A stretch of 64,000 nt of DNA from Elymus sibiricus (GCA_039707655.1 CM077670.1:150640001-150704000), one strand, 5' to 3'. Shown: positions 45,892 through 57,756, numbered from the stretch's first letter. A program made the numbers and translations. The notes: generated from the letters alone by a model not told the origin.

Positions 45892-48800
45892 CTAAGCGGC
45901 ACCCGCATCGTCTCCGGCCGGCGTCGGCTCAGCCGAGGTGGACGCGGCCGCCGGGTCGGGTCCAGCGCTCTCCGTCGTCCTCTCGGCCGTGGCGTCGTCG
46001 TCCGGGTTGGCCTCGTCATCGGCATAGGCACCCGTCTCAGCCGAGCTGCCGTCCAGGTCGTTGAGCAGCAGGCCAAGCTCGTCGGCAAGGAGCTCCTTGC
46101 CGTCTTCCATCCGCTCGACGACGAACTCGTCGTGCGGGGCGAACGATGCCAGGTAGCTGGCCCGCCCAGCGATCCGCTGCGCCCACGCCGCCAAGTCCTC
46201 CTCCGCGCCGGCCCGCTGCGCCGCCAGGCGGTCGAGATCCATGCCCGGATACCAGGACACAACGAAGCACAGCGCCATCTCCGCGCCGGCCCGGGCCGCG
46301 GACACCCTCCACGCGCCGAGTCGCTCAACGCCGGCTTCCAGCCACCGCGCCAGCCGGGTGACGCTGTCCGGCGTCACAGCGCCTGGCCAGAGGCTGCCCA
46401 CCATGCTCAGCCCGGCCTCGAACAGCCGGTGCATGTGCCCCTCCACGGCTCGAAGACGGGCCTCGCCGGCGAGGACGAGCTCCGAGAAGGTCCAGGCAGC
46501 GTAAGCATCGATGTCCGCCCCTAGCGCGCGCTGCTCCGCCCGGTGGGCGTACACGGCTGCATCGGCCGCCTCCTGCGTCTCGGGGAAGACTCCTGCCAAC
46601 GAAGGAAACAAATCAGACAAAAGAAAATAACGGGCCGGTTAGGCCGGCCGGACCAAGCAAAAGATAGCACTCACGGGAGAAGGCCTCATCGAGGTGCTGC
46701 GCCTCGCCCAGCATCCCGTTCTCCCGTATGGCCGACGCGCGAGCCTGGGCCTCGTGATCCTTCTCGAGATGGGCGATCCTCCTATCGGCGTCCGCCAGCT
46801 CCTCGGCCGACCTGCCGCGCTCCTCCGCTAGCCGGCCTAGTTCCGCCTGGTGGGCGTCCTCCGCCTTGGCCTTCTCGGCCACCAGCCGGTCCACCTCGGC
46901 CTGGAGCCGGTCGCGGTCGCCGGCGGCGTGGTCGCGCTGCTCGCCGGCTTCGGCAAGCCGGCCTCGAAGGCCTGGCACCTCGGCCGCATCGGCTACGCGA
47001 CAAGGTTCCCGGTCAGATGCCGGAAGCAAGGATTAGAAGAAAAAGACAAGGCTCTAAGATTCGACCCGGCTGCTCCGCAGTCCGGCCCGAATCTCGGGGC
47101 CTACACCCAGTGGGTGCGCTGGCGCGCACCCACTGAAGGCATGCAAGACGCACCTTGGACCCGACGCAGCTCCTCCTCCTTGGCGGCGAGCTCGGTTCTG
47201 GCCTCGCGGTACCGCTCCCGGAGCCGGTTGTACGCGCTGGCCCGAAGGTCGTATAGATGCTGCGCACAGACAGAAGATTAGAAGAATGCAAAGACGAGCT
47301 ACAAGATTCGACCCGGCTGCTCCGCAGCCCAGCCGAACCTCGGGGGCTACACCCAGTGGGTGCGCTGGCGCGCCCCCACTGATTCAGCAACCAAGACAAG
47401 CAGCAAAGAAAAACTCACCGCGATCGCCTGCTCCAGACTCTGCGCCCGGTCCTGCTCCTCCCGGACGAAGGACTGCAGGCGCTCGGTCCGACCGCGAAGC
47501 TGCGAGCGCAAGGCGTCCACCGCGTCGTCCTCCCGGGTTTGCGGCCCGACCACGGCTTCGCCGGAGCTCGCCCATGGCTGCTGGATCGCGGCCCCACTGC
47601 CGGATCCGCTTCCACCCGGCCGCGCGGGGTTCGTGGTGGCTTGGGGCGGCACGACCACCAAAGTACCGGCGTCCCCGGTCGCGGCCTCCGGGGCCGGCGT
47701 CGGTTGCGCTTGGCCGGATGGCGCAAAGTCCGCCTCACGCCTCTCTCCGCCGCCCTCGCCTCCCTCCGCCGGGTCGGCCCGGGGCGGCGTGTCCACGACG
47801 ATGTTCTCGTCGACGTCCGACTCGCTGCCGGCTGGCTCCGCCCGCCTCTCCGGCTCGCCCGCTCCCTCCAGCTGCGGCTCGATGATCGTCACCGCCGGCG
47901 CCAAGCCCCTCTCCATCTCCGGCCAGGCCGGATCCGCGGTGGGCCTGGCCCGCTTCGCGGAGGCCCTCTCCCACGCCTAGGCCGAGGCCTCCTGCATCGC
48001 TTTCTCGGCCTCGTCCCGGTCCCGCCAGGCGGCGCGCGTCGCCGCGTCATGATCTCGGCCGGACTGGCGGACCTCGAGTTCCTCCTCCAAGGTCCGACTT
48101 GGCTCGCGGTCGACGGCGCTGCTCCTGGTCTTCCTCCAGGTGACCTCGCCCGTTGCGGCCTCCGTCGCCGCCACCGCCAAGTCAAGGGCCGACCTGAACA
48201 TGGCAGATTTGTCACGACAAAGGCATAAGCAAGAAAAAGACAAGCTATAAGATTCGACCCGGCTGCTCCGCAGCCCGGCCGAACCTCGGGGGCTACACCC
48301 AGTGGGTGCGCTGGCGCGCCCCCACTGATTCAACAAGCAAGGATCAGAAATAAGACAAGAGATACTTACCCAATGACCGTCGGGACCTCCCGCTCGTGCC
48401 CCACGGACGGGGCGAGCCGGCTCTTCTTCTTGACGACGGCCCTCTCGCGCGCCAGCCCCGCCGCCGGGCGCTTCGCGGCCGGCCTCGCCTCGACCGCCTC
48501 CTTCCCATGCGGCCGGCTGACAGACGCCGCCGCACGAGCCGGCCCGGCGCCGGCCGCCTTCCGCAGCCGCCTTGGGGGGTCGACGCTGGCGTCCTCCCCA
48601 GCCGAGGGCGCTGCACCGTGGGCATCGGTCAGGCCCTCCTCGTCGTCGTCTGGCCAGTCGCGTAGTAGATCTGGGGGCGAAGACTTACCCGCATTCCGCG
48701 ACCCGCCGGCTGCGGCGTCGGCCAGGCGCGCCTCGACCGCCCCCTCCTCCGCCTCGGCGCCGGCATCCTCCATGTCCGAGTCGGGCAGGTCGGCCAGCAG

Positions 48801-49790
48801 GAACGGGGGATTCGGCCCGTCGTGGTTCCACTGGCTGGCGAACAGCTGCGGCCCTCCCGTCGCGTCAGGACACAATAATAGCGTTGAAGCAGCAAAAAAA
48901 ATAAAGACCAGGGACTCACCGCCGGCGCCGGGTTCGCCCGGTGATAGGGCTCCTTCCCGAAGTTCCACTCCTCCGCCTTCAACCCGGCCTTGGAGATGTA
49001 GTTCACCCGCTGGGTGATCCCGGCCGGCGACTGCTCCTTGGTCGACATCCGGGTCGGGTCGTGCCGGCTGCTCATGTGGCAGATCCGGTGTGCCCGGCGC
49101 TGCAGCGGCAGCACCCGGCGGGCGATGAAGGCCGCGATGAGGTCGACCGGCTTCAGCCCCTCGCGGTCCGTCAGCTCCCCGACCCGGCCGCAGATGTTCA
49201 CCATCTCCTGCGGCTGCTTCTTGGGGCAGTAACCCTAGTTCGGCTTCTCGAGCGGTGGCACATCGACGAACGGCGGAAGGTTGATGACGTCCACTGCCGG
49301 GTCGGCGTTCCGGACGTAGAAAAACGTCGTCTGCCACTTCTTGGCCGAGTCCTCAAGCGGCAACTTGGGAAACGGCCCATTCACCCGGCCAGTAACCACC
49401 ACTGCGCCGCAGTCGGACATGACGCCGGCTGACGCCCCCTACTGCTTGAGGAAGAACATCTTCGCCCACAGCTCCACAGTCGGCAGCATCCCGAGATAGC
49501 CTTCGCAGAGCGTGGCGAAACCGGCAACCTGCAGCACGGCGTTGGTGCCGAGATGATGCGGCTACAGCCCGAAGAAGTCGAGCCACGCGCGGAAGAAGAG
49601 ACTCGCGGGGAGGCCGAGCCCGCGCTCGAAATGCGAAAAGAAGACCACGTGCTCGCCCTCCCGTGGCTGCGGCACCCTCTCCGAGCCCGGCGCGCGCGCG
49701 AGCAGCGCCTCCGCCGGCGGCAGCCGCCTCGTGCGGCGAAGATAGCGAATGTTCTACTCCGTCGTGATGGAGCCCTCCCAAGAGCCCTTT
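45892..49790 (-). pseudogene. Antisense multi-exon gene of the Gypsy element (Transposase_28-like, coiled coil)
   Basis: This lies opposite to gag-pol. The first large exon (about 49790-48920) matches the 'putative gypsy type transposon' (Transposase_28) pattern: VVFFSHFERGLGLPASLFFR, then PHHL, LCEGYLGM and VELWAKMFFLK. TAG codons fall after FGL, after FLKQ and after EKPN. Further exons with GT-AG borders: about 48865-48690 (acidic, donor GTAAGT), 48645-48371 (basic, KKKSR, donor GTAAGT), a coiled-coil exon near 48205-47980 (TAG near 47978), others at 47916-47420 and 47029-46675 (Leu/Glu/Arg-rich coiled coil, donor GTGAGT), and the last at 46587-45892. Known for Tat-lineage elements as an extra antisense ORF of unknown function. 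Exon borders here are my reading, and some may be wrong. Confidence 0.7.
47050..48336. repeat. Three ~95-bp repeats in introns of the antisense gene
   Basis: 'aagattcgacccggctgctc' followed by a 'ccgaacctcgggggctacac' and 'ccagtgggtgcgctggcgcg' block occurs at about 47057, 47307 and 48247. The copies lie between the coding exons. The internal 'ctcgggggctac' resembles the element's purine tract. Flanks also share 'agaagaaaaagacaag'-type text. Confidence 0.8.
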
Positions 49791-50491
49791 GGCAACACCA
49801 TTGGAGGGCTCTACGGGTGGCGAGATACGGCGATGAGAAGGAGGAGGAAGGGAGAGCAGCACGCTGCGGGGCTCGAGCGCGGTGCGCAGCAGCTGGCGTG
49901 GGCGAGGCGCGCGACGGCGGCAGCACTCCGCTCGGGCGCGACAGAGAAGAAGCAAGAGCAGAGGAAGAGCGAGGGGCGGGGTGCGTGCGGAAGCGTTTCC
50001 GTCGCCCTCTCCCCTTGCCTCATTTATAACCACGAGAGATCGTGGGGGAGTGGGATCGTCTGCGCCCACGATTCCCACTCCCCCGCACTGTGCGCGCACG
50101 TTCCCCATGCACATTAACTGCGCGGGGAAGCGCAATCGTCAACGGCCGCCGCAGTAAATCCCTCGCGCGCGTGGGCTGGCAGGCCTCGCCCGCCGCGAGG
50201 CTGCACGTGGCAGCCCGTCGAGCTGCGGCGGGCGCGAATCGGCATGCAAAGCAAGACTCGTCTGGCGGGCGTTTCCGTTTCCCGCCCAGGCCGGGGCGCC
50301 GCGACCCGGTCTCCGGAAGCCGGCCCCCCAGCGGGTGTTCCCGGCGCCCGCTGCCGCGGTGCCAGCAAGCGGCGAGGCGAAGCCGCCCGACCGGACTCCG
50401 GCACTTCATCAACAAACCGGCTTCTCAGAGGGGGAAGCTGCGAAGGCCCCCCTGCCTGAAGCCGGCGAACCTTCACAGCTTCGGGGACTAC
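49791..50491. other. 5' region of the antisense gene and purine tract before the 3' LTR
   Basis: GC-rich DNA. It would hold the promoter of the antisense gene: 'atttataacc' at 50021-50030 on the plus strand gives a TATA-like ggttataaat on the minus strand. The purine tract lies at 50478-50491. No sense-strand gene is seen. Confidence 0.5.
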
Positions 50492-51316
50492 TATCGGGGG
50501 GATGACCCCCGGGTAGGCAACGGAGCCCGGATCCCTTTCAAAAAACATCGGGGCAGGCCGAGCCCCTTAGTCCGGCTAGCCCGCACGCCGGCTCCCCGGC
50601 GCGAGCCGGCTCGGCATGGCGACCCGGCCTGGCCGGCTGGCCACTAGAGAGCAGGCCCTCACGACAAGACAAGGCAACAGCACCCCCTCCTTTACACCGG
50701 CCCCGGCGGGCAAGGCGACAGCATTCCCTGTGCCCCCGCCCGGGGCGGGCGGTGTCCGGGCGGCGCAACCCTGTTGCTAGGCGGCGCCGACCGCCCTCTG
50801 ACGAACGACAAGACCCGCCACAGTGCCGCGCTGCCGACCGAGCCCGCGCCCGGCGCACCCGGCGTACCCGGCGCACCCGGCGGACCCGGCAACCTGGCGG
50901 CCCCCACCGCCGGCTCCTAGACAATGACACCAGGGCCCCGCGCCCGTATAATTTACCCATGTAACCCTGGGGGGTCGAGCTATAAGACCCCCCAGGAGGC
51001 CTCCATGCAGGGGGGTTCGGTTCAGTTGGGTTCAGCCTAGTTCGACCCAGCTCAGTTCACTTCATCCTCCACCACACACCCACAAACACAGCTCCAGGAG
51101 CAACCTTGTAGCCCTTGTGCTCTCCATACTCATTTCGGCAGGACTAGGGGTGTTACCTCTTCGGAGGGCCCCGAACCTGGGTATGTCTCGTGTCCCGCAC
51201 TTGCGCGTGCTAACCTTGCCTCCGGAACCCACCGGCGTCCTCTCGTAACCCCACCTCTTAAGCCATCCCATGGCATCTGCCGTGAGTCGCGCACCCCCCG
51301 CAAGAATACCACGACA
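50492..51316 (+). repeat. Gypsy 3' LTR, 825 bp
   Basis: Same sequence as 37837-38701 with fewer minisatellite units and a 14-bp difference near 50640. The first dinucleotide is TA instead of TG, a point change. It ends ACGACA and is followed by ATCAC. Confidence 0.9.
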
Positions 51317-51321
51317 ATCAC

Positions 51322-51837
51322 GCCGGGACGCCAAGGCCTCGAACTTGATCTCTGTCCCCCAAGTACTACAACTAGTAATGAATTTTACAGAGAATCACAA
51401 GTCGACACGCAGGTCGTTATACATTATAATGACAGCGCTTTGGCTCCTGCCAGCTGACAAATCATGACGCGCATGCCATGTATAATTTACACACATGCAT
51501 CACATACACATGAGCCATACTATTCACATCAAACCTGCAAAACAAAGTTGCATAGAATCGCATTCTACCATTTTGAGTGAACGTGTACCAAATATACGGC
51601 GCTACGCACACGGCGGTCCCGATGGCGGAAACCAACCGGTAGGGGTAGGTTGTGTCACGACCTTATCGATTCCGATTGACAGAAAACATAGCCACATCGT
51701 TCCCCAAGTGCAATTGATCTCATCAACCGTGCACATAGCCGATCTTATAAATGACAACAGATCTCATCTGCCGCCTACACATATCAAATATGCATCTGAT
51801 CTGAATCCAAATCCTAGAGCAGAGGCTCTGATACCAC
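51322..51837. other. Copia leader, part 2, with primer-binding site
   Basis: Continuation of the Copia leader, with the tRNA-iMet primer-binding site at its right end (51825-51837; TGGTATCAGAG on the minus strand). No gene. Confidence 0.75.
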
Positions 51838-52206
51838 TGTTGGGTTCTATGCTAGGTGCATCGGCTGCAATTTAAAATTATCCCTACGCGCAGATCAACC
51901 AGGAACATGCTACGGGAGATGGATCACGGATCATTACCACTAGACATGCAGTGCCGTGCAGCGGAAGTAGAGTTGAGGCAGCGCGTCTCTGGAGTCGTCT
52001 CCTCCTCGTCGATCTCCCACGTGGCCGATCAGATCCCACAAACAGGTTCGCCAGAGCGGCGCAAGTGCACCACCTCTAACGGTATCCACGCGTGTAGGAG
52101 GAACGTCGTGCGACAGACTGCTAGGTCCGATCACACAACCGGCGGCGAGTGGAGGTGGCTAGTTGCAACACATGCAAAGCCCTAATGACGGCGCTGAAGC
52201 GATCAA
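51838..52206 (-). repeat. Truncated Copia 5' LTR
   Basis: It matches 31969-32336 with scattered differences, then stops at 'gaagcgatcaac'. It continues directly into unrelated LTR-like text, so about 1 kb of this LTR is missing. Confidence 0.85.
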
Positions 52207-53356
52207 CCGGCGGCAAAAGAATCACACGGCAATGACGGAAATAAATGCAAGGCATCCGGAGCATCGGTCTCGGGGCGTCACAACTCTCCCCCACTAACAG
52301 AAGATCTCGACCCAAGATCTTAGGAGTGAAACGGAAGAGGAAGATAAGAACACTAATCAAAAGATGAAAACACAATCATAATAGAGGCTATAATTGTGTA
52401 AACACACAAGAAAACAAATTTATTTTATTTATTGGGTTGCCTCCCAACAAGCTCTTTCTTTATAGCCATTAAGATAGGCTTCTAGATTTTACTGATGCTC
52501 ACATGAAAGATAATAATTGGAACACAAGGAGAGCATCATAAAGCATGTGACAAACACTTTTAAGTCTAACATACTTCCTATGCATAGGCATTTTATAAGC
52601 AAACAAATTATCAAGACAAGCAATATCTAGCATATGCAAATAGGAAGAATGAAGCATTAAAATTTTCAACACAAAGAGAGGTAATTTAATAACATGAAGA
52701 CTTCTATAACCATATTTTCCTCTCTCATAATAATTGCATGTAGGATCATAATCAAATTCAACAATATAGCTATAATATAAAATATTCTTTTCATGATCCC
52801 TATGCATAAAAGTTTTATAATCTTCCAAGATAGTGGGATTAACATCAACTAAAGTCATGACCTCTCCAAACCCACATTTATCAAAAAATTCATAAGATTG
52901 AACACTCTCCAAATATGTGGGATTCTTTTTACCTAAAGTTGACACTCTTCCAAACCCACTTTCAATATTATTGCAAACATTGTTATCAATAACATATTCA
53001 TCATGAGGCTTAAATAAATTTTCAAGATCAAAAGAAGCATCACCCCAATCATGATCATTACAATAAGTAGTGGACATAACAAAGTTATCATCCCCAAGCT
53101 TGTAGTTTTGCGTATCATTAACATAATTGACATTAATAGAATTTATAATAACATCATTGCAATCATGCTTTTCATTCAAGGAGCTATCATGAATCACTTT
53201 ATAAATTTCTTCTTCTAGCACTTCATCACAATTTTCAGATTCATGATTTTCAAGCAAAACTTCGTAAAGATAATCAAGTGCACTCAACTCACTAGCAATT
53301 GGTTCATCATAATTGGATTTTTTGAAAAGATTAGCAAGTGGATGAGGATCCATATC
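52207..53356 (-). mobile_element. Fragment of a non-autonomous Athila-type element
   Basis: 52207-52281 read on the minus strand opens TGTGACGCCCCGAGACCGAT after a purine tract (gttagtgggggagag), so it looks like the start of a different LTR. From about 52330 the DNA matches the interior of the element at 56115 in the same orientation ('gggttgcctcccaacaagc', 'cttcctatgcatagg'). This is a mosaic junction. Confidence 0.6.
52499..53353 (-). CDS. Uncharacterised retroelement ORF, 284 residues (family shared with 60807-61703)
   Basis: Open from ATG at 53353 (MDPHPLANLF) to a stop at 52499. No known domain. It is acidic, Asn/Asp-rich in the first two thirds with repeated GFG(E/R)V(M/S)TL segments, and ends with a hydrophobic, basic stretch (MPMHRKYVRLKSVCHMLYD). 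The paralogue at 60807-61703 shares the C-terminal HEKN...YIVEF...ERG.Y block and the MHRK..LK..CHM.(Y/H)DAL.VFQ ending. Long open frames in otherwise decayed AT-rich DNA suggest selection or recent activity. The ATG lies 4 bp from the insertion point of the next element, so the true start may lie beyond it. Confidence 0.6.
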   Translation of the reverse strand: MDPHPLANLFKKSNYDEPIASELSALDYLYEVLLENHESENCDEVLEEEIYKVIHDSSLNEKHDCNDVIINSINVNYVNDTQNYKLGDDNFVMSTTYCNDHDWGDASFDLENLFKPHDEYVIDNNVCNNIESGFGRVSTLGKKNPTYLESVQSYEFFDKCGFGEVMTLVDVNPTILEDYKTFMHRDHEKNILYYSYIVEFDYDPTCNYYERGKYGYRSLHVIKLPLFVLKILMLHSSYLHMLDIACLDNLFAYKMPMHRKYVRLKSVCHMLYDALLVFQLLSFM

Positions 53357-54249
53357 TGTTGGAGTCTAGGATCTGCGTCCACGAAACTTCTCCAAGAACT
53401 TAGGATTTGAACTCTGGGGGACTTTGCTTGGCAACCTACGACACGACGGCAACTACGGCGGGGACACGACGGGCTCGCTGGATCTCACCGAACACAAAGG
53501 GGACGCATGAGCTACCCAGGTTCGGGCCACCGTGCGGTGTAATACCCTACTCCTGCCTGCGTTGGATTGCTCTGTGGTGGAGAGGTCGTGCTCCAGGTAC
53601 AAGAGGTGTGGGGGAGAATGGGTCGATCCCCTTACATGGAAGCAGCCCATCCCCTTTTATAGTGCCTTGGTCCTCTTCCCCGAAAATATGAGCGGGAAAG
53701 GGTTGCCATAGGGCGGCAATTCAAAAGGGGGACAAGAGCGCAGGCTTATCCGGACTAAAGGCGGTCTCCGCCTGCTAAAGTACCTCCTTGTGACGCGCTG
53801 GTGGGCTTGGCAATGACCTCCGTCCTGGCGCGCTGATCCGTCCTAATCTTCTATCACCAAAGAGGAAAGCCTTTGGGACTTGCTTTGGGGGAGGCAGACG
53901 CCGCTGCTCCCTTATCACCAGAATGGAAGCTGGGCTTGGTCGTGCCCCGCTGTCCTTATCCTGACAGTGGGACGTCATCCATGTGCTGGGCGCGGAGCCC
54001 CGCGGCTGGCGCCGTACGACTTGTTTCGTGAGAAGGCCTCGCGAGGGGAGCCTCGCAAGGGAACCTGGTGCTTGGCGGCCTCGGCAGGGTCTGGCCTGGC
54101 GGCGAGGGGCCTCGCGAAGCTCGCCCCTCGGGAGGCGGCTTCCTCCGGAGCGGCCACGGCAGGGCCACTCTCATGGGCCGGCTGCCGAGCGCGGTCCTCC
54201 GGGCCAGAGGCAGACGGGCCGTGGTACCCTGGTTCCCACTGGGCCGATA
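53357..54249 (-). repeat. Probable 3' LTR of the incoming Gypsy element
   Basis: 893 bp from TGTTGG to CCGATA. It is bounded on the right by tagtagcccccgag, the inverse of a purine tract. 'ccccttttatagtgcc' (53652-53667) may hold a TATA-like site. It cannot be confirmed without the other LTR. Confidence 0.5.
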
Positions 54250-56114
54250 GTAGCCCCCGAGCCCGCGGCGCACACGTTCTGCCCGTTAGGGATGAAATGC
54301 CGCGGGGCCCACTGAGCTACCGGGCCCAGAGGCGACGCGTGGCGGCTTTCACAGGGAGGGTCGCCCCCACTCCCCATGACGCCTCGGTAACCGCCGTCTT
54401 GGTGATAAAGCATGCCCGCTCGGGGCATAGACGCGTCATTGCTCTTTGTCCCCATCTTGCCCTTTCGTCCCGCGGGAGCAACTCCCCTGCTACTCCTCCT
54501 CCAACTTCCAATCTCTCCGCCACCATGGCCCCTGGCGGGATAGGGAAGAAGAAAACCGTCGAGCCAGGGTCGTCGATCCCGCCGGGGCCGGGGCCCGCAC
54601 TGCTGAAATCCATGATCCTCAACGAGGAGGGCCTAGACAAGGTGCGGCCGATGACGGCCAGCGCCCACAACGGGAACGGGGCGACGAAGATCTGGCTGGC
54701 GTCGCGCCCCGCGGCGCAGCGAGGGTGCATGACCTTCCCATTCTTCCTCCACTCCATCATCGCCGGGCTGGTGCCTCCCTTCTCCAACTTCTTCAACGCC
54801 GTGCTCATCCACTACCAGGTTCATGCGCTGCACCTGCACCCGAGCTCGGTCCTTCTTCTCTCCGTCTTCACCTACCTCTGCGAGGCCTTTTTGGGGGTGC
54901 TGCCATCCGTGGCCTTTCTCCGGAAAAAATTTCCGCCTCCGACTGACCGAGGCGGACCAGCGCTCGGGCTGCGTGTCATTCTAGATGGTCGCGGGCATGC
55001 GCGCGCACATCATCGACATGCGGCTCCCCGAGGAGGTGGAAGGCTTCAGGGAGCGCTGGGTCTACATGGACGCGCGCCAGTACAGCCCCTTGCTCGAAAT
55101 CCTGGAGGCGCCAGCGATGCCGAGCTCCGGGTGGGGGCCCGCCGAGCTGACCGAGGCCGTGCTGGGGCCAGTCATGGTGAGGATGCGAGTGCTCCAAGCC
55201 GGCGGGCTCACCACGAGCATGGTCATCAAGGAGTTCGTGCGCAAGCGCATTGCCCCCCTCCAGAGGCGCCTTCGCCCGGTATGGACCCACTCAGGCCTGG
55301 GGGACCCCATGAGGCTGAGCCCCGATCGCCTTGCCCCGGAGGTGGTGGAGGGGCTGGTGAACATTCTCCTTGCTGCGGCGACGTCGTTCCCGCCGCAAAG
55401 CGCGGCCCCAATTTACTGCTTCGGAAACCGGGAGGACGTGCGGGCTAGCATGCCATTGTTTGATCAGTGGGGGCTTGTGCCCCCGGGTCATGTGGGACCC
55501 CGCGACAATCTGGTCCAGGTGCTGTCGCTTCCCAGAGGTGAAGGCGACACCAAGGTGGCGGACGCCTGGAGCGAGGCGGCGGCCTCCGAGCCGACTCGCC
55601 GCCTGTCGATGGCAGGAACCGGCAGCGGCGGCAGCAGTGACGTCGGGGGGCCCCGAGACGAGCCCCAGCGGTCTGCGCCCCCGATGGACGAAGCCCTTGG
55701 CGCGGAGAAACCCGCGGCTGGCGGGGCGATCCCGCCCGCCGAAGCCTCGGGAGGGGGCCTAGACGGGCCCCACGGCGGGGCCTCAGGAGGGGGCCCCAAA
55801 GAGTCCCGAGGGGACGGAAGTGGCAGCCGCCCTGGAGGGAAGCTAAGGAAGCGGCGATGGGTCCCCAGAGACGAGTAAGTCCCCCTGCCTCGCACGTTCC
55901 TTACGCCCACCGCCTCATCTTGCACGGCTCGACTTGATCCCTAGTTATGCAGTAGGGGCTCCCCGCCGAAGAAGAAGAAGGAGGGTGTCCAGGACGAGGA
56001 TGCCGGAGAGCCCGTCGGGGCTCAGCGGAAGTTGGGGGCGGTTGGCGCACCGGCGCCCCCAACGATCCCCGCGAAGTGTGACGGAGTTGTGGAGGAGGGG
56101 TCCGCGGGATCTTC

Positions 56115-57756
56115 TGATGTCTACTACACAACTTATTCTTGTAGACTCGTGTTGGGCCTCCAAGCGCAGAGTTTTGTAGGACAGTAGCAATTTTCCCTGA
56201 AGTAGATGACCTAAGGTTTATCAATCCGTGGGAGGCATAGGTTGAAGATGGTATCTCTCAAACAACCCTGCAACCAAATACAAGAAATCTCTTGTGTCCC
56301 CAACACACCCAATACAATGGTAAATTGTATAGGTGCACTAGTTCGGCGAAGAGATGGTGATAAAAGTGTAGTATGGATAATAGATATAGGTTTTTGTAAT
56401 CTGAAAATATAAAAACAGCAAGGTAGCAAGTAACAAAAGTGAGCACAAACGGTATTGCAATGCTTAAAAACAAGGCCTAGGGTTCATACTTTCACTAGTG
56501 CAATCACTCAACAATGCTAACATAATTGGATCATATAACCATCCCTCAACGTGCGATAAAGAATCACTCCCAAGTTCCTATTAGCGGAGAAAATAAGATA
56601 GAAATCGTTTGTAGGGTACGAAACCACCTCAAAGTTATCCTTTCCGATCGATCTATTGAGCTATTCCTATAAGTGTCACAAATAGCCCTAGAGTCGTACT
56701 AAAATAACACCATATGATACACATCAACCAACTCTAATGTCACCTAGATACTCCAATGTCACCACAAGTATCCGTGAGTTGATTATACGATATGCATCAA
56801 ACAACTTCATAATCATAGTATTCAATCCATACAAAGAACTCCAAGGAGCACCCCAAAGTTTCTATCGGAGAAAAGATAATGAAAACGTGCATCAACCCCT
56901 ATGCATAGATTACCCCAATGTCACCTCTGGAATCCGCGAGTTGAGTGCCAAAACATATATCGAGTGAATCAATATAATACCCCATTGTCACCACGGGTAT
57001 TCATATGCAAGACATACATCAAGTGTTCTCAAATCTGAAATATTCAATCCGACAATAACGAAACCTCAAAGGGAAAAGATTCGATTCATCACAACAAAGA
57101 TAGAGAGGGAAGAAACACCATATGATCCAACTATATTAACAAAGCTCGCGATACATCAAGATCGTGCCATATCAAGAACACGAGAGGGAGAGATCAATCA
57201 CATAGCTACTAGAACATACCCTCAGCCCCGAGGGTGAACTACTCCCTCCTCGTCATGGAGACCGCCGGGATGATGAAGATGGCCTCCGGTGATGATTTCC
57301 CCCCTCCGGCAGGGTACCGGAAAAGGGTTGTAGATGGTATTTCGAAGGTACAGAGGCTTGCAGCAGCGGAGTCCAAAATCTAGGGTTATTTCTAGGGGTT
57401 TCTCTATTTATAGGATTTTTCAGCGTTGGAATCACGTCAAGATGGGCTAAGATGGGCCCACGAGGCACATGGGCATGCCACCCCCCCTGGCGCGCCCCGG
57501 TGCCTCATGGGCACCTCGTGGCTCTTCTGGTCCTTCCACAAAGCTTCTAGTGTCTCTTTTGTTCCAAAAAAATCGTCAAAAAGTTTCAGCTCATTTGCAG
57601 AACTTTTATTTCTACACAAAAACAACATCACGGTAGTTCTGCTGAAAACAGCGTCAGTCCGGGTTAGTTCTAATCAAATCATACCAAAACCATATAGAAT
57701 TGTTATAAACATGGCATGAATACTTCATAAATTATAGATACATTGGAGACATATCA
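56115..57756 (-). repeat. Left LTR (3' LTR)
   Basis: It runs TGATGTCTACTACACAAC to GAGACATATCA on the plus strand. Frames inside it recur in the right LTR and are not genes. Confidence 0.92.

Larger units (their letters stand above)
37837..51316 (+). mobile_element. Tat-lineage Gypsy retrotransposon, 13.5 kb, recently inserted
   Basis: The LTRs are at 37837-38701 (865 bp) and 50492-51316 (825 bp), flanked by perfect ATCAC duplications (37832-37836 and 51317-51321). Gag, protease, RT, RNase H and integrase follow in Gypsy order on the plus strand. A large antisense gene lies between pol and the 3' LTR, a feature known from Tat-lineage elements. The primer-binding site (tggcgcccaccgtgggg) starts two bases after the left LTR, and a purine tract (gcttcggggacta) precedes the right LTR. 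LTR text is nearly identical apart from repeat-number changes, so insertion is young relative to the Copia host. Confidence 0.93.
31969..52206 (-). mobile_element. Degenerate Copia retrotransposon with nested Gypsy
   Basis: The 3' LTR is at 31969-33394 (1426 bp). The remaining 5' LTR is at 51838-52206 and matches the first 368 bp of the 3' LTR until it breaks off. Next to it a tRNA-iMet primer-binding site reads TGGTATCAGAG on the minus strand. The gag-pol order on the minus strand is Gag-protease-integrase-RT-RNase H, diagnostic of Copia. A Gypsy element (37837-51316) sits in the leader. Five bases at the left edge are GTACA; the right edge is lost, so the target duplication cannot be tested. 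Confidence 0.9.

Noticed and set aside
53880..54524. N-terminal extension of the Transposase_28-like frame
   Set aside because: The extension lies in the LTR and leader and is low-complexity Arg/Pro/Ala. The ATG at 54525 has a better context and begins the typical protein.
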